Below are positions 47,077-55,908 of a stretch of DNA of 64,000 nucleotides, one piece after another. Numbering within the stretch: position 1 is the first letter of the stretch; each line of letters opens with the position of its first letter. A program made the position numbers and the translations under genes. Location of the stretch: the NCBI RefSeq assembly GCF_022179345.1, contig NZ_BPQR01000056.1, positions 1 through 64,000 of the forward strand, read 5' to 3'. This DNA is from Methylobacterium jeotgali (GTDB lineage: Bacteria > Pseudomonadota > Alphaproteobacteria > Rhizobiales > Beijerinckiaceae). Under the pieces are notes generated by a model, which saw only the letters and a program-made list of their open reading frames with translations, made no database searches and was not told where the DNA came from.

Positions 47077-47751
47077 TCAGCCCTCCACCACGCAGAGGCC
47101 GGTCGCGGCGGCGGCCGTCGCGTAGACGGCGCCGGTCTCGACACGCACGTCCCGCAGAAGCCCGCCGCCGTTGGCCTGGAGCACCTTGCCCTGCCGCAGG
47201 CCCTGGCCCACGGCCGAAGCGAGAGGCCGGGCGCCGAACCACAGCTCGACATCAGCGGCGCCGTTGTTGTCGATGGCGAGGAAGCTGCGCATCGCGCTTG
47301 AAGGCAGCACCTGCACGATGGTGGCATTGGCCCCGCCCGCGCCGCTGGCATCGGCGGCGTTGAAGGCCGGCACCGGCACGAAGCTCTGCGCCACCGGCAG
47401 GCGCGGCAGGGCGACGGGCACGTCCGCCGCCACGATTGCCGAGAGCCGCTCGCCGGACATCACCCGCAGCAGGCGGGAATCGCCGGGGCGCAGCAGGATG
47501 CGCGGCTCCACGGTCGGGTCCGGCACGGCGGCGAAGTCGGCGTAGACGGCGACGTCGATGCCGGAGAGGCGCACGAACACGTCGGCGCGGCCGAGCGCCG
47601 GGACGACGGGCTGCGCGCCCGCCGCCGTCGGCGTCGCGGAGACCTCCAGCGTGCCGCTTGCCAGCGGCTCGTCGGCATCGGCGGCCACCATGCCGCCGAG
47701 CTGCCCGCGCCCGCCTCCGATGATCACGAACTCGTAGCGAAGCTTCCCCAT
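47077..47751 (-). CDS. Hypothetical protein, phage-tail-like, operon partner of the SGNH paralog
   Basis: 224 residues from ATG 47751, with GGAGGGA upstream. Beta-rich, few charged helices: D-V-F-V-R-L-S-G-I-D-V-A-V-Y-A-D-F, I-L-L-R-P-G-D-S-R-L-L-R-V, and S-F-L-A-I-D-N-N-G-A-A-D-V-E-L-W-F-G near the C-terminus, the last being common in phage fibre proteins. Its stop is 3 bp before the SGNH start. Confidence 0.65.
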   Translation of the reverse strand: MGKLRYEFVIIGGGRGQLGGMVAADADEPLASGTLEVSATPTAAGAQPVVPALGRADVFVRLSGIDVAVYADFAAVPDPTVEPRILLRPGDSRLLRVMSGERLSAIVAADVPVALPRLPVAQSFVPVPAFNAADASGAGGANATIVQVLPSSAMRSFLAIDNNGAADVELWFGARPLASAVGQGLRQGKVLQANGGGLLRDVRVETGAVYATAAAATGLCVVEG

Positions 47752-47870
47752 CCGTCCCTCCACTCCGGGCCGGGGCCGCGCGGCGGACCTTCGGTCACGC
47801 TCGCCCGGCATGAGGAAACGGGAGGGTCGCAGCGGCCCTGCCGGCTCCGCCCGACCGCTGTCGAGGGCGC

Positions 47871-47899
47871 AGTATCCCGCAGGACCGCAGCAATGTAAA
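47871..47899 (-). promoter_or_regulatory. Promoter for the 47751-45823 operon
   Basis: On the minus strand TTTACA (47899-47894) and GATACT (47876-47871) are 17 bp apart, predicting a start near 47864 and a ~113-nt leader. An inverted repeat AGGATT-TT-AATCCT (47899-47912) abuts the −35, a possible operator. Confidence 0.5.
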
Positions 47900-47955
47900 G
47901 GATTTTAATCCTATTGCTCGACGCCGGGGAGACGGTCGGCGGAAAGCCCGTGTCG

Positions 47956-48573
47956 TCAAGACGCGTACTTCACCGTGCAACCGTAGGGCCGTGTCGTGTT
48001 CTGCGACACCGGCTTGCCGGCGGCGATCTCGGTCAGCGCCGCCTCGACATGGTTGCGGGCACCCGCGATGTCGGCGACCTCAGCGGAAGGCTTGTCGTCG
48101 ATGCCGCCCTGGTACAGCAGCGCCCCGTCCGTCCCGACGACGTACATGTGGGGCGTGACCCGCGCGTCGTAGGCGCGGCCGACGACGCCCTTCGGATCGA
48201 GCAGCACGGCGCTCGGCGCGGCCTTGCGGGAGCGGGTGAGTTCGTCGGCCTGGGGCCCGTCGACCGCGCCCTGTTCGCCGGGGGCGGAGGAGATCACCGT
48301 CAGCCAGACGACGCCCCGCTCCGTCCACCGTTTCTGGAGCGCCTGCATGGCCCCGGAATAGTGCTTCTGCACGAAGGGGCAGTCGTGGTTCGTCCATTCC
48401 AGCACGACGAGCTTGCCGGCGTAGTCGGAGAGCCGCACCGTCCGCCCGGCGGTGTCCACGGCCTCGAAGGCCGGGGCCGGGCGCCCGATCGAAAGCCCGG
48501 CGGCGGAAGCCGGCGCAGGGGCGAGGCCTGCGAGGGCCAGGGCGGCGAGGAGGAGGCGTCGGCTCGGGCTCAT
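47956..48573 (-). CDS. Periplasmic redoxin/thioredoxin-family protein
   Basis: 205 residues. Signal peptide (R-R-L-L-L-A-A-L-A-L-A-G…A-S-A-A), then a redoxin domain: G-R-P-A-P-A-F-E, L-V-V-L-E-W-T-N-H-D-C-P-F-V-Q-K-H-Y with a single Cys (D-C-P-F-V, not C-x-x-C), P-S-A-V-L-L-D-P-K-G and T-P-H-M-Y-V-V-G. Two bases downstream of the ScsB/DsbD gene, so it likely receives electrons from it. A lone Cys suggests peroxiredoxin-type or reductase-dependent activity. Confidence 0.85.
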   Translation of the reverse strand: MSPSRRLLLAALALAGLAPAPASAAGLSIGRPAPAFEAVDTAGRTVRLSDYAGKLVVLEWTNHDCPFVQKHYSGAMQALQKRWTERGVVWLTVISSAPGEQGAVDGPQADELTRSRKAAPSAVLLDPKGVVGRAYDARVTPHMYVVGTDGALLYQGGIDDKPSAEVADIAGARNHVEAALTEIAAGKPVSQNTTRPYGCTVKYAS

Positions 48574-48575
48574 CG

Positions 48576-50738
48576 TCACGGCTCCTGTCGGCCACTGAGG
48601 GCGGCGCTGCGGTTGCTCGGCGAGGCGGGGACGGATTCGAGCGCGGCTAGCACCGTGCCCTCGGTGAGGATCTGCGGCAGCACCGCCGGCTCGGCCCCGC
48701 CCGCGTAGAGCAGGTAGAGCGGCACGCCGCTGCGGCCGTGGCGCTCGAGAAGGCGGGTGATCTCCGGGTTGCGGCTCGTCCAGTCGCCCTTGAGATAGGT
48801 GATGCCGCGCTCCCGCATGGCGGCGCGCACGGCATCGGTATCGAGGGCGACGCGCTCGTTGACCTTGCAGGTGATGCACCAGGCCGCCGTCAGGTTGACG
48901 AAGACCGGCTTGCCCGCCGCCAGCGCCTGCTCGAGCTCGGCCTGCGTGTAGGCTCCTGCGGCTGCGGCACGGGCGGGGGCCGGAGCGCCCTCGACGGTGA
49001 TCGCCAGGGCGCCGACCGCGGCGAGCACGACCCCGGCCGCGCTCCGCAGGAGCTTGCCCAGCGCCGGGCCGGCGCGGCTGCCGCGATCCCAGAGCCAGGC
49101 GGCGAGGCCGACGAGGACGAGGCCGAGGAGGGCCGCGAACAGACCGTCCGGCCCGACCTGCTGGGCGAGCACCCAGATCAGCCACGCCACCGTCGCGTAG
49201 ATCGGGAACGCCAGGGCCTGCTTCAGGACCAGCATCCAGGGGCCGGGGCGGGGTAGAAGCCGCAGCGCCGCGGGGAAGGCCGCGAGCAGCAGGAACGGCG
49301 CCGCGAGGCCGAGGCCGAGGCAGGCGAAGACGAGGAGCGCCGCCGCCGAGGACTGCGTCAGCGCGAAGCCGACCGCCGCGCCCATGAAGGGCGCCGTGCA
49401 GGGCGTCGCGACGACCGTCGCGAGGGCGCCGGTGAAGAACGAGCCGGGCAGCCCGGAGCGGCGGGCGAGCCCGTCGCCGAGGCCGCTGATCCCCGCGCCG
49501 ATCTCGTAGACGCCGGACAGGCTGAGGCCCATCGCCAGCAGCAGGTAGGCGAGCCCGGCCACCACGACGGGCGACTGCAGCTGGAAGCCCCAGCCGATGC
49601 CCGCGCCGCCGCTCTTCAATGCGATGAGGAGGCCCGCCAGCGCCAGGAAGGTCGCGACGACGCCCGCCGTGTACGCGATCCCGTGCAGTCGGATGCGCTG
49701 GGCGCTCTCGCCCGAGTGCCGCACGAGGCTCATGACCTTGATCGAGAGCACCGGGAAGACGCAGGGCATCAGGTTGAGGACGAGCCCCCCGGCGAAGGCG
49801 AGCCCGGCGGCGAGCCAGAGGGTCAGCCTCTCCTCGCCCCCTCCCCCCGCCGGCATCGTGGGCGCAGCCGCAACGGCCGCGGCGGGCGGCGGCGCCGGCT
49901 CTGAACCGATCGCGAAGGAGCGCGGGCCCTCGCCGCTCTCGGCGAGGGTGAGAACGCCGGGCAGCTCCCGAGGCATCGGATCGGAGGGGGTCGCCCGTGT
50001 GAGGCGCAGGTGCAGACCGCTGCCGTCGACGGTGAGGTCCTGCGGCGCCGCGTTCTCGATCGCCGTCTCGGAATAGGGGAAGAAGGCGGCGCTGCGCACC
50101 TTGGCGGGGTCGAGGCCCTTGGCGGGGTCGAAGTCCTTGGCATCGAGGGTGAGGAGCAGCCGGTCGCCCTCCCGCGACAGGCGCGCGGGCCAGGGCGCGG
50201 CCTCCGGCAGGCGCGCGCGGGCGGCGTCGAACAGGGCGCGGCTCTCTTGCGTCGCGGCGGCGGCCGGCGCGACCGGCAGGGTCAGCGAGAGCTCTGCCGA
50301 GCCCGGCACGCATTCCCGCTCGCAGACGAGATAGTCGAGCTTGGCGGCGAGCCGCACCGGCTCGGCAGGGTCGAGGCTCGGCGGCGGCGTCACGGTGGCG
50401 AGCAGCACCGTCTCGCCCTCGTAGCCGAAGTTCATGAGGTGGGCGACGGGGATGCGCTCGGGCACCGGCCATTGCAGCGGGCCGGCGGAGAAGCCGGCAG
50501 GCAGCTTCCAGGTTACCTCCGGCGGCAGGCCGGAATCGCCGGGGTTGCGCCAGTAGACGTGCCAGCCCGGCTTCATCGCCATGCGCACGCCGACGGTGAA
50601 GGGCTTGCCCGCGGCGACGCCGGAGGGCTCGGCGAGAAGCGAGGCGCGCACGAGGTCGCCGGGCGCCTTGCCGGGCTGGGCCGAGGCGGAGACCACGCCG
50701 AGCAGCGTGAGGAGCGCGAGCGCGATGGACCGGATCAT
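48576..50738 (-). CDS. ScsB-type thiol:disulfide interchange protein (DsbD family)
   Basis: 720 residues. Signal peptide, then a large periplasmic N-terminal domain with a Cys pair (L-V-C-E-R-E-C-V), eight hydrophobic segments about residues 305-570 including L-M-P-C-V-F-P-V-L and A-T-P-C-T-A-P-F-M-G (the membrane Cys pair), and a C-terminal thioredoxin domain with W-C-I-T-C-K. The length and the F-G-Y-E-G-E segment are typical of ScsB, which moves reducing power from the cytoplasm to periplasmic partners, often in copper tolerance. Its operon partner is the redoxin gene. Confidence 0.9.
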   Translation of the reverse strand: MIRSIALALLTLLGVVSASAQPGKAPGDLVRASLLAEPSGVAAGKPFTVGVRMAMKPGWHVYWRNPGDSGLPPEVTWKLPAGFSAGPLQWPVPERIPVAHLMNFGYEGETVLLATVTPPPSLDPAEPVRLAAKLDYLVCERECVPGSAELSLTLPVAPAAAATQESRALFDAARARLPEAAPWPARLSREGDRLLLTLDAKDFDPAKGLDPAKVRSAAFFPYSETAIENAAPQDLTVDGSGLHLRLTRATPSDPMPRELPGVLTLAESGEGPRSFAIGSEPAPPPAAAVAAAPTMPAGGGGEERLTLWLAAGLAFAGGLVLNLMPCVFPVLSIKVMSLVRHSGESAQRIRLHGIAYTAGVVATFLALAGLLIALKSGGAGIGWGFQLQSPVVVAGLAYLLLAMGLSLSGVYEIGAGISGLGDGLARRSGLPGSFFTGALATVVATPCTAPFMGAAVGFALTQSSAAALLVFACLGLGLAAPFLLLAAFPAALRLLPRPGPWMLVLKQALAFPIYATVAWLIWVLAQQVGPDGLFAALLGLVLVGLAAWLWDRGSRAGPALGKLLRSAAGVVLAAVGALAITVEGAPAPARAAAAGAYTQAELEQALAAGKPVFVNLTAAWCITCKVNERVALDTDAVRAAMRERGITYLKGDWTSRNPEITRLLERHGRSGVPLYLLYAGGAEPAVLPQILTEGTVLAALESVPASPSNRSAALSGRQEP

Positions 50739-50832
50739 GGTGTTCCTGGACCGGCGCCGGGGCGCGGGACCACCATTCTACCGGCCCGGAGACAGAGCGC
50801 CAAACCGCCTCGGGCTGCCGCGTCGTCGCGCC

Positions 50833-52665
50833 TCAGGCGTCCGCGCCGAGCGGCCGCGTCGCCGCGTCGAGCCAGGCGCGGGCCGTCCCGTCGAGGGCCT
50901 TCCCGAGGCTATCACGGACGCGGGTGTGATAGGCGTCGACCTGCGCGGTCTCGGCCTCGGAGAGAAGCGCGCGGTCGATCAGGCGGCGGTCGTAGGGGAC
51001 GAGGGTCAGGGTCTCGAAGCCGTGCATCGCCCGCTCGCCGCCGGGCACCTCCCGGTTCTCGGTCAGCACGAGGTTCTCGATCCGGATGCCGTAGGCGCCG
51101 GCCCTGTAGTAGCCGGGCTCGTTCGAGAGGATCATGCCCGGCTGCAACGCCACGGTGCCGGTCTTGGCGATGCGCTGCGGTCCCTCGTGAACGGACAGGA
51201 AGGCGCCGACGCCGTGCCCGGTGCCGTGGTCGAAGTCGAGGCCGGCTTCCCACAGGGGCTGCCGGGCGAGCGTATCGAGCTGCGCGCCGCTGGTGCCCTC
51301 GGGAAACACCGCCCGACCGATGGCGAGATGCCCCTTCAGCACGCGGGTGTAGCGGTCGCGCATCTCGGGGGTCGGGGTGCCGATCGCGACGGTGCGGGTG
51401 ATGTCGGTGGTGCCGTCGCGATACTGCGCGCCGGAGTCGATCAGGAACAGCTCGCCCGGCCCGAGCCGGCGGTCGCTGGCATGGGTGACGCGATAATGGA
51501 CGATCGCCCCGTTCGGGCCGGAGCCGGAGATCGTCGGGAAGGACACGTCCCGCAGGAGACCGCCCTCGGCCCGGAAATCCTCCAGCGCCTCGACGGCGGC
51601 GACCTCGGTGACCGCCTCGCCGCGGGCGACAGCCCGGTCGAGCCAGGCGAGGAACCGGGTCACCGCGACCCCGTCGCGCCAATGCGCGGCCCGTGCGCCG
51701 GCGATCTCGGCGGCATTCTTGACCGCCTTCATCGCCGTCACGGGATCGGGCCCGACATCGGCGAGACCGCCGGCGGACTCGATCGCGGATTTCAGGGCCG
51801 AGGCGCCGGTGACCGCATCGAGCCGCACCCGCTTGCCGGCGAATGAAGCGAGCCCGTCCGAGAGGGCGCCGCGCGGAAAAATCTCGGCCAGCGGCGCCAG
51901 CGCCGCGCGAAGCTCCGGCGCGATGTCGGACGAGACGAGGTAAAGCGCCGGCCGGCCCTCGCGGGGGAGGATGGCGTAGCCGAGCGCCAGCGGCGTGTGC
52001 GCCACATCGGCCCCGCGCAGGTTGAAGGTCCAGGCGAGGCTGTGCGGATCGGAGATCACCAGCGCGTCGCAGGCGGCCTCGGCGAGCGCGGCGCGGATGC
52101 GGGCGAGCTTCGCGTCCGCCGCCTCCCCGGCATGCTCGGTGGGATAGGGGACGACGGCGCCCGCGGGCGGCTTCGGACGCCCCGCCCAGGCGGCGTCGAC
52201 GGGGTTCTCGGGGAGCGGGCGCAGGGTGGCGCCGGCCTTCTCGGCGGCGCGAGCGAGCCGGGCGACGCCGTCCGGCGTATGCAGCCAGGGATCGTAGCCG
52301 AGCACGTCCCCCGGCCGCAGGGCCTCGGCCGCCCAGGCCTCCGCGGTCTGGCGGGCCAGCGGCACGACGGCGATCGCTCCGGTGTCGACCTGCTCGGGGG
52401 CCTGGAGGGTGTAGCGGCCGTCGACCACGAGGGCGGCCGTATCGGCCAGCACCACCGCCGTGCCGGCGGAGCCGGTGAAGCCGGTGAGCCAGGCCAGGCG
52501 CTCGGCGCTGGCGGGTACGTACTCGGACTGGTGCTCGTCGGCGCGGGGCACCACGAACCCGGTGACGCCGGCCTCCCGCAGCGCCGCCCGCAGGGCCGCG
52601 AGGCGCTCCGGCCCCTTGCGGTGGCCGGGATCGTCGAAGCTCTGGAAGCGGGCGGGGCGCGTCAT
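50833..52665 (-). CDS. Xaa-Pro aminopeptidase (M24B, aminopeptidase P-like)
   Basis: 610 residues from ATG 52665. Two creatinase-type N-terminal domains (F-V-V-P-R-A-D-E-H-Q-S-E-Y; G-Y-D-P-W) precede the pita-bread domain, whose metal ligands are visible: D-S-G-A-Q-Y, D-I-T-R-T, G-T-G-H-G-V-G-A-F-L, E-P-G-Y-Y and E-N-L-V-L. Cleaves N-terminal residues preceding proline in cytosolic peptides. Starts 30 bp from the prmA stop, so the two genes overlap transcriptionally. Confidence 0.92.
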   Translation of the reverse strand: MTRPARFQSFDDPGHRKGPERLAALRAALREAGVTGFVVPRADEHQSEYVPASAERLAWLTGFTGSAGTAVVLADTAALVVDGRYTLQAPEQVDTGAIAVVPLARQTAEAWAAEALRPGDVLGYDPWLHTPDGVARLARAAEKAGATLRPLPENPVDAAWAGRPKPPAGAVVPYPTEHAGEAADAKLARIRAALAEAACDALVISDPHSLAWTFNLRGADVAHTPLALGYAILPREGRPALYLVSSDIAPELRAALAPLAEIFPRGALSDGLASFAGKRVRLDAVTGASALKSAIESAGGLADVGPDPVTAMKAVKNAAEIAGARAAHWRDGVAVTRFLAWLDRAVARGEAVTEVAAVEALEDFRAEGGLLRDVSFPTISGSGPNGAIVHYRVTHASDRRLGPGELFLIDSGAQYRDGTTDITRTVAIGTPTPEMRDRYTRVLKGHLAIGRAVFPEGTSGAQLDTLARQPLWEAGLDFDHGTGHGVGAFLSVHEGPQRIAKTGTVALQPGMILSNEPGYYRAGAYGIRIENLVLTENREVPGGERAMHGFETLTLVPYDRRLIDRALLSEAETAQVDAYHTRVRDSLGKALDGTARAWLDAATRPLGADA

Positions 52666-52693
52666 GCCCCGAGGGTTACGCGCCGGGGCTTCC

Positions 52694-53626
52694 TCAGACA
52701 ACCGCGCGGCGGATCGGGCGCGGCGCCGCCCCGCCCCGGCGCAGCACCAGGGTCGCCCAGCCCTCGAGATGGCCGCGCTCGGCCAGCCGGAAGCCGTTGA
52801 GGGCGTAGGCCGAGAGCACGCCCGGCACGTCGCGCTCGATCAGGCCGGAGAGGACGATGCTGCCGCCCTCCGCCACCACCGAGGTCAGGCTCGGGGCAAG
52901 CCGCCGCAGGGGCCGGGCGAGGATGTTGGCGAAGACGAGATCGAACCGCCGCGGACGCCCGGCCAGCGCGTGGCGCACGCCGGGCCCCTCGTAGAAGCGC
53001 ACGAGGCCGGCGAGGCCGTTGAGGCGGGCGTTGCCGCGTGCCGTCGCCACCGCTTCCGGGTCGAGGTCGCCGGCCACCACCGTGCGGTGGAGCGCGCGGG
53101 CGGCGGCGAAGGCGAGGATGCCGGTGCCGGTGCCGACATCGAGCACCGCCCCCGGCCGCCCCCGGCGCAGCACGCCGACGAGCGCCCTGAGGCAGCCCAG
53201 CGTGGTGCCGTGGTGTCCGGTGCCGAACGCGAGCGCCGCCTCGATCTCGATGGGCAGGTCGTTGGGGCGGACGCTCTCGCGGTCATGGGCGCCGTGGACG
53301 AGGAAGCGCCCGGCGCGGACGGGCTTGAGCCCCTCCAGCGAGGCGCGTACCCAGTCCTGCCGCTCGATCGTGTCGAAGACGGCGGTGTCCGCCTGCGCAC
53401 CGACGATGGGCCGGATCAGCTCGCGGATCGCGTCCTCGTCAGGCTCCTCGGAGAAGTAGGCTTCGAGCAGCCAGGGGCGGCCGTCCTCGGCCTCGAAGGC
53501 GGCCACCGCCGTCTCCGCCGGATCGAAGATCTCGCCGAGGAGATCGGTGGTCGCCCGGGCCGCGCGCTCGTCGGTGACGAGGCGCATGACGTGGGTCGGG
53601 CGGTGGGGCGGCAGGCCTTCGAGCAT
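52694..53626 (-). CDS. prmA: Ribosomal protein L11 methyltransferase
   Basis: 310 residues. SAM-binding motif L-D-V-G-T-G-T-G-I-L, preceded by the PrmA-specific A-F-G-T-G-H-H-G-T-T, then G-D-L-D-P-E-A-V-A-T-A and F-A-N-I-L-A-R-P-L. Trimethylates L11. Upstream of the aminopeptidase P gene on the same strand. Confidence 0.94.
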   Translation of the reverse strand: MLEGLPPHRPTHVMRLVTDERAARATTDLLGEIFDPAETAVAAFEAEDGRPWLLEAYFSEEPDEDAIRELIRPIVGAQADTAVFDTIERQDWVRASLEGLKPVRAGRFLVHGAHDRESVRPNDLPIEIEAALAFGTGHHGTTLGCLRALVGVLRRGRPGAVLDVGTGTGILAFAAARALHRTVVAGDLDPEAVATARGNARLNGLAGLVRFYEGPGVRHALAGRPRRFDLVFANILARPLRRLAPSLTSVVAEGGSIVLSGLIERDVPGVLSAYALNGFRLAERGHLEGWATLVLRRGGAAPRPIRRAVV

Positions 53627-53804
53627 GGGCGCGCTCTAGCATTGGTGATGCCGTTTCGCCACAGCCGGCCACGTCGTCACGAAAGCGCATCATCCGGCGG
53701 CATATTGTCCACGGAAAGGGCGCTGCTTCGCGGGAACACGAAGCCGGCATCAGGGTTGCCGTGCGCACTGCCCAACTTTCGATCAATCAGCCATCGTTCG
53801 AGTC

Positions 53805-54008
53805 ATGAACACACCTCGCACGCGTCGACAGGCTCCCATCGTGCTCGCCAGTACCGCCCGCAAGCGCGACCGCCGCCGGGCCACCCGCGACGACTCTCCG
53901 GTCGTCGATGTCTTGGACACGCCCGTTCCGGGCCATCTCTTGGTGCTGATGAGCCGGCTCGAGCGCCCGCGCCGCAATGCACCGGAGGAGGGCGAGGCAT
54001 CGGCCTGA
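53805..54008 (+). CDS. Small basic hypothetical protein
   Basis: 67 residues, N-terminal half rich in Arg/Thr (R-T-R-R-Q-A-P…R-K-R-D-R-R-R-A-T-R), then V-L-D-T-P-V-P-G-H-L-L-V-L-M. Preceded by ~180 bp of intergenic sequence. Could be a small DNA- or RNA-binding protein; function unknown. Confidence 0.45.
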   Translation: MNTPRTRRQAPIVLASTARKRDRRRATRDDSPVVDVLDTPVPGHLLVLMSRLERPRRNAPEEGEASA

Positions 54009-54081
54009 CGCGCTTCACGCGGGTGTGAGCGCCGCCTAAGCTCGGCCGACGTCTCCTTCGGGGCGCCCCTCCCGAGGAGCC

Positions 54082-54789
54082 ATGAGCGATCTCTTCTCCG
54101 CGCTGACGCAAGACGAGTGGCGCGCGCTGACCCTCAGCCTGAAGGTCTCGGTCGTCGCCACCCTCGCCAGCCTGCCGCTCGGGCTTTGGGTGGCATGGCT
54201 GCTCGCCCGCAGGGAGTTCCCCGGCCGCTCGCTCCTCGACGGGCTCGTGCATCTGCCGCTGGTGCTGCCGCCTGTGGTGACGGGCTACCTGCTGCTCCTC
54301 GCCTTCGGACGCCGCGGCACCTTCGGCGCGGCGCTCGCCGAGATCGGCATCGTCTTCTCCTTCCGCTGGACGGGTGCGGCGCTCGCCTGCGCGGTGATGG
54401 GCTTCCCACTCATGGTCCGCGCCATGCGCCTCTCCATCGAGGCCGTCGACCAGGGGCTGGAGCAGGCCGCCGCCACGCTCGGCGCCTCGCCGCTTGCGGT
54501 ATTCGCCACCGTGACCCTTCCGCTCAGCCTCCCCGGCATCCTGGCCGGCGCCGTGCTCGCCTTCGCGAAGGCGATGGGCGAGTTCGGGGCGACGATCACT
54601 TTCGTCTCGAACATCCCCGGCGAGACGCAGACCCTGCCCTCGGCGATCTACACGCTCACGCAGGTCCCAGGCGGCGAGGCCGGCGCCATGCGGCTGACCG
54701 TCATCGCCGTCGTCGTCGCGATGGGCGCGCTCCTCGTCTCCGAGTGGCTGGCCCGCCGGGCGCGGCGGCGGGTGGAGGGCCTGGCGTGA
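54082..54789 (+). CDS. modB: Molybdate ABC transporter permease
   Basis: 235 residues with about five membrane segments. The ABC-permease EAA loop is visible (E-Q-A-A-A-T-L-G-A-S-P-L-A-V-F), with L-P-L-V-L-P-P-V-V-T-G-Y-L-L-L near the N-terminus and G-A-T-I-T-F-V-S-N-I-P-G-E-T-Q-T-L, both conserved in ModB. Ribosome binding site CGAGGAG. No modA within 450 bp upstream. Confidence 0.93.
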   Translation: MSDLFSALTQDEWRALTLSLKVSVVATLASLPLGLWVAWLLARREFPGRSLLDGLVHLPLVLPPVVTGYLLLLAFGRRGTFGAALAEIGIVFSFRWTGAALACAVMGFPLMVRAMRLSIEAVDQGLEQAAATLGASPLAVFATVTLPLSLPGILAGAVLAFAKAMGEFGATITFVSNIPGETQTLPSAIYTLTQVPGGEAGAMRLTVIAVVVAMGALLVSEWLARRARRRVEGLA

Positions 54790-55901
54790 GCCTCTCCGTC
54801 GACGTGGCGCTGACGCGGGGCGCCTTCTCGCTGGACGTGGCCTTCGAGGCCGGCGCCGGGCTGACCGCGCTGTTCGGCCGCTCGGGATCCGGCAAGAGCA
54901 CGCTCATCAACCTGATCGCCGGGCTGGCACGGCCCGACCGCGGGCGCATCGCCATCGACGGGCGCACCCTGGTCGACACCGCCGCGCGAGTGCGGGTGCC
55001 GGTGCATCGCCGCCGCATCGCCTGCGTCTTCCAGGACGCGCGGCTGCTGCCGCATCTGAGCGTGAAGGGCAATCTCGGCTACGGGCGCCTGTTCTCGCGG
55101 CTCGCCGGAGGCGACGGGCGGGACGGGATCGAGCCCGAGGCGATCGTCGCGATGCTCGGCATCGGCCACCTTCTCGACCGGATGCCCGCAGGGCTCTCCG
55201 GCGGCGAGAAGCAGCGTGTGGCGATCGGCCGGGCCCTGCTGTCGCGGCCCCGCCTGCTCCTCATGGACGAGCCGCTCGCCGCGCTCGACGAGGCCCGCAA
55301 GGCGGAAATCCTGCCCCATATCGAGCGGCTGCGGGACGAGGCCGGGGTGCCAATCGTCTATGTCAGCCACGCGGTGGCCGAGGTGGCGCGTCTGGCGAGC
55401 ACCGTCGTCGTGCTGGAGGCCGGGCGCGTCGCCGCCACCGGCCCCGCCGAGGCGATCCTGCGCCGCCCCGACCTGTTCCCAGAGCGGGAGGCCGAGGCCG
55501 GCTCGATCCTCGACATGCGGGTCGAGGGGCACGACGAGGCGGCGGGCCTGACCCGCCTCAGCGGTCCCGCCGGCCGCCTCAGCGTGCCGCGCCTGCCCTA
55601 CGAGCCCGGCCGCACCCTGCGGGTACGGGTGCCCGCCCGCGACGTGCTCGTCGCGACGCGGGTGCCGGAGGGGCTGAGCGCCCGCAACGTGCTCCCCGGC
55701 CGCCTCGCCGCCCTGACGGGCGCGGGTCCTGCGCTCACCGCCGAGATCGACTGCGGCGGGGCGATCCTCACCGCGCGTCTCACGACGGCCTCCGCGAGCG
55801 ATCTCGGGCTGGCGATCGGCGCGCCGGTCTACGCCGTGGTGAAGAGCGTCGCCTTCGATCCGGCGGCCATCGGCGCCGGGCGGCGCAGCGTCGAGATCTG
55901 A
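54786..55901 (+). CDS. modC: Molybdate ABC transporter ATP-binding protein
   Basis: 371 residues from GTG 54786 (GTGA overlap with modB). Walker A G-R-S-G-S-G-K-S-T-L, Q-loop F-Q-D-A-R-L-L, signature L-S-G-G-E-K-Q-R, Walker B L-L-L-M-D-E-P and the switch His. Residues ~295-365 form a Mop/TOBE domain (L-S-A-R-N-V-L-P-G…), which binds molybdate. Confidence 0.95.
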   Translation: MSLSVDVALTRGAFSLDVAFEAGAGLTALFGRSGSGKSTLINLIAGLARPDRGRIAIDGRTLVDTAARVRVPVHRRRIACVFQDARLLPHLSVKGNLGYGRLFSRLAGGDGRDGIEPEAIVAMLGIGHLLDRMPAGLSGGEKQRVAIGRALLSRPRLLLMDEPLAALDEARKAEILPHIERLRDEAGVPIVYVSHAVAEVARLASTVVVLEAGRVAATGPAEAILRRPDLFPEREAEAGSILDMRVEGHDEAAGLTRLSGPAGRLSVPRLPYEPGRTLRVRVPARDVLVATRVPEGLSARNVLPGRLAALTGAGPALTAEIDCGGAILTARLTTASASDLGLAIGAPVYAVVKSVAFDPAAIGAGRRSVEI

Positions 55902-55908
55902 GGCGCGC

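Noticed and set aside
47956..50472. 838-codon frame joining the redoxin gene to sequence inside the ScsB gene
   Set aside because: Only its C-terminal 205 residues are coherent; the upstream part is an off-frame reading of ScsB. The redoxin gene starts at 48573.
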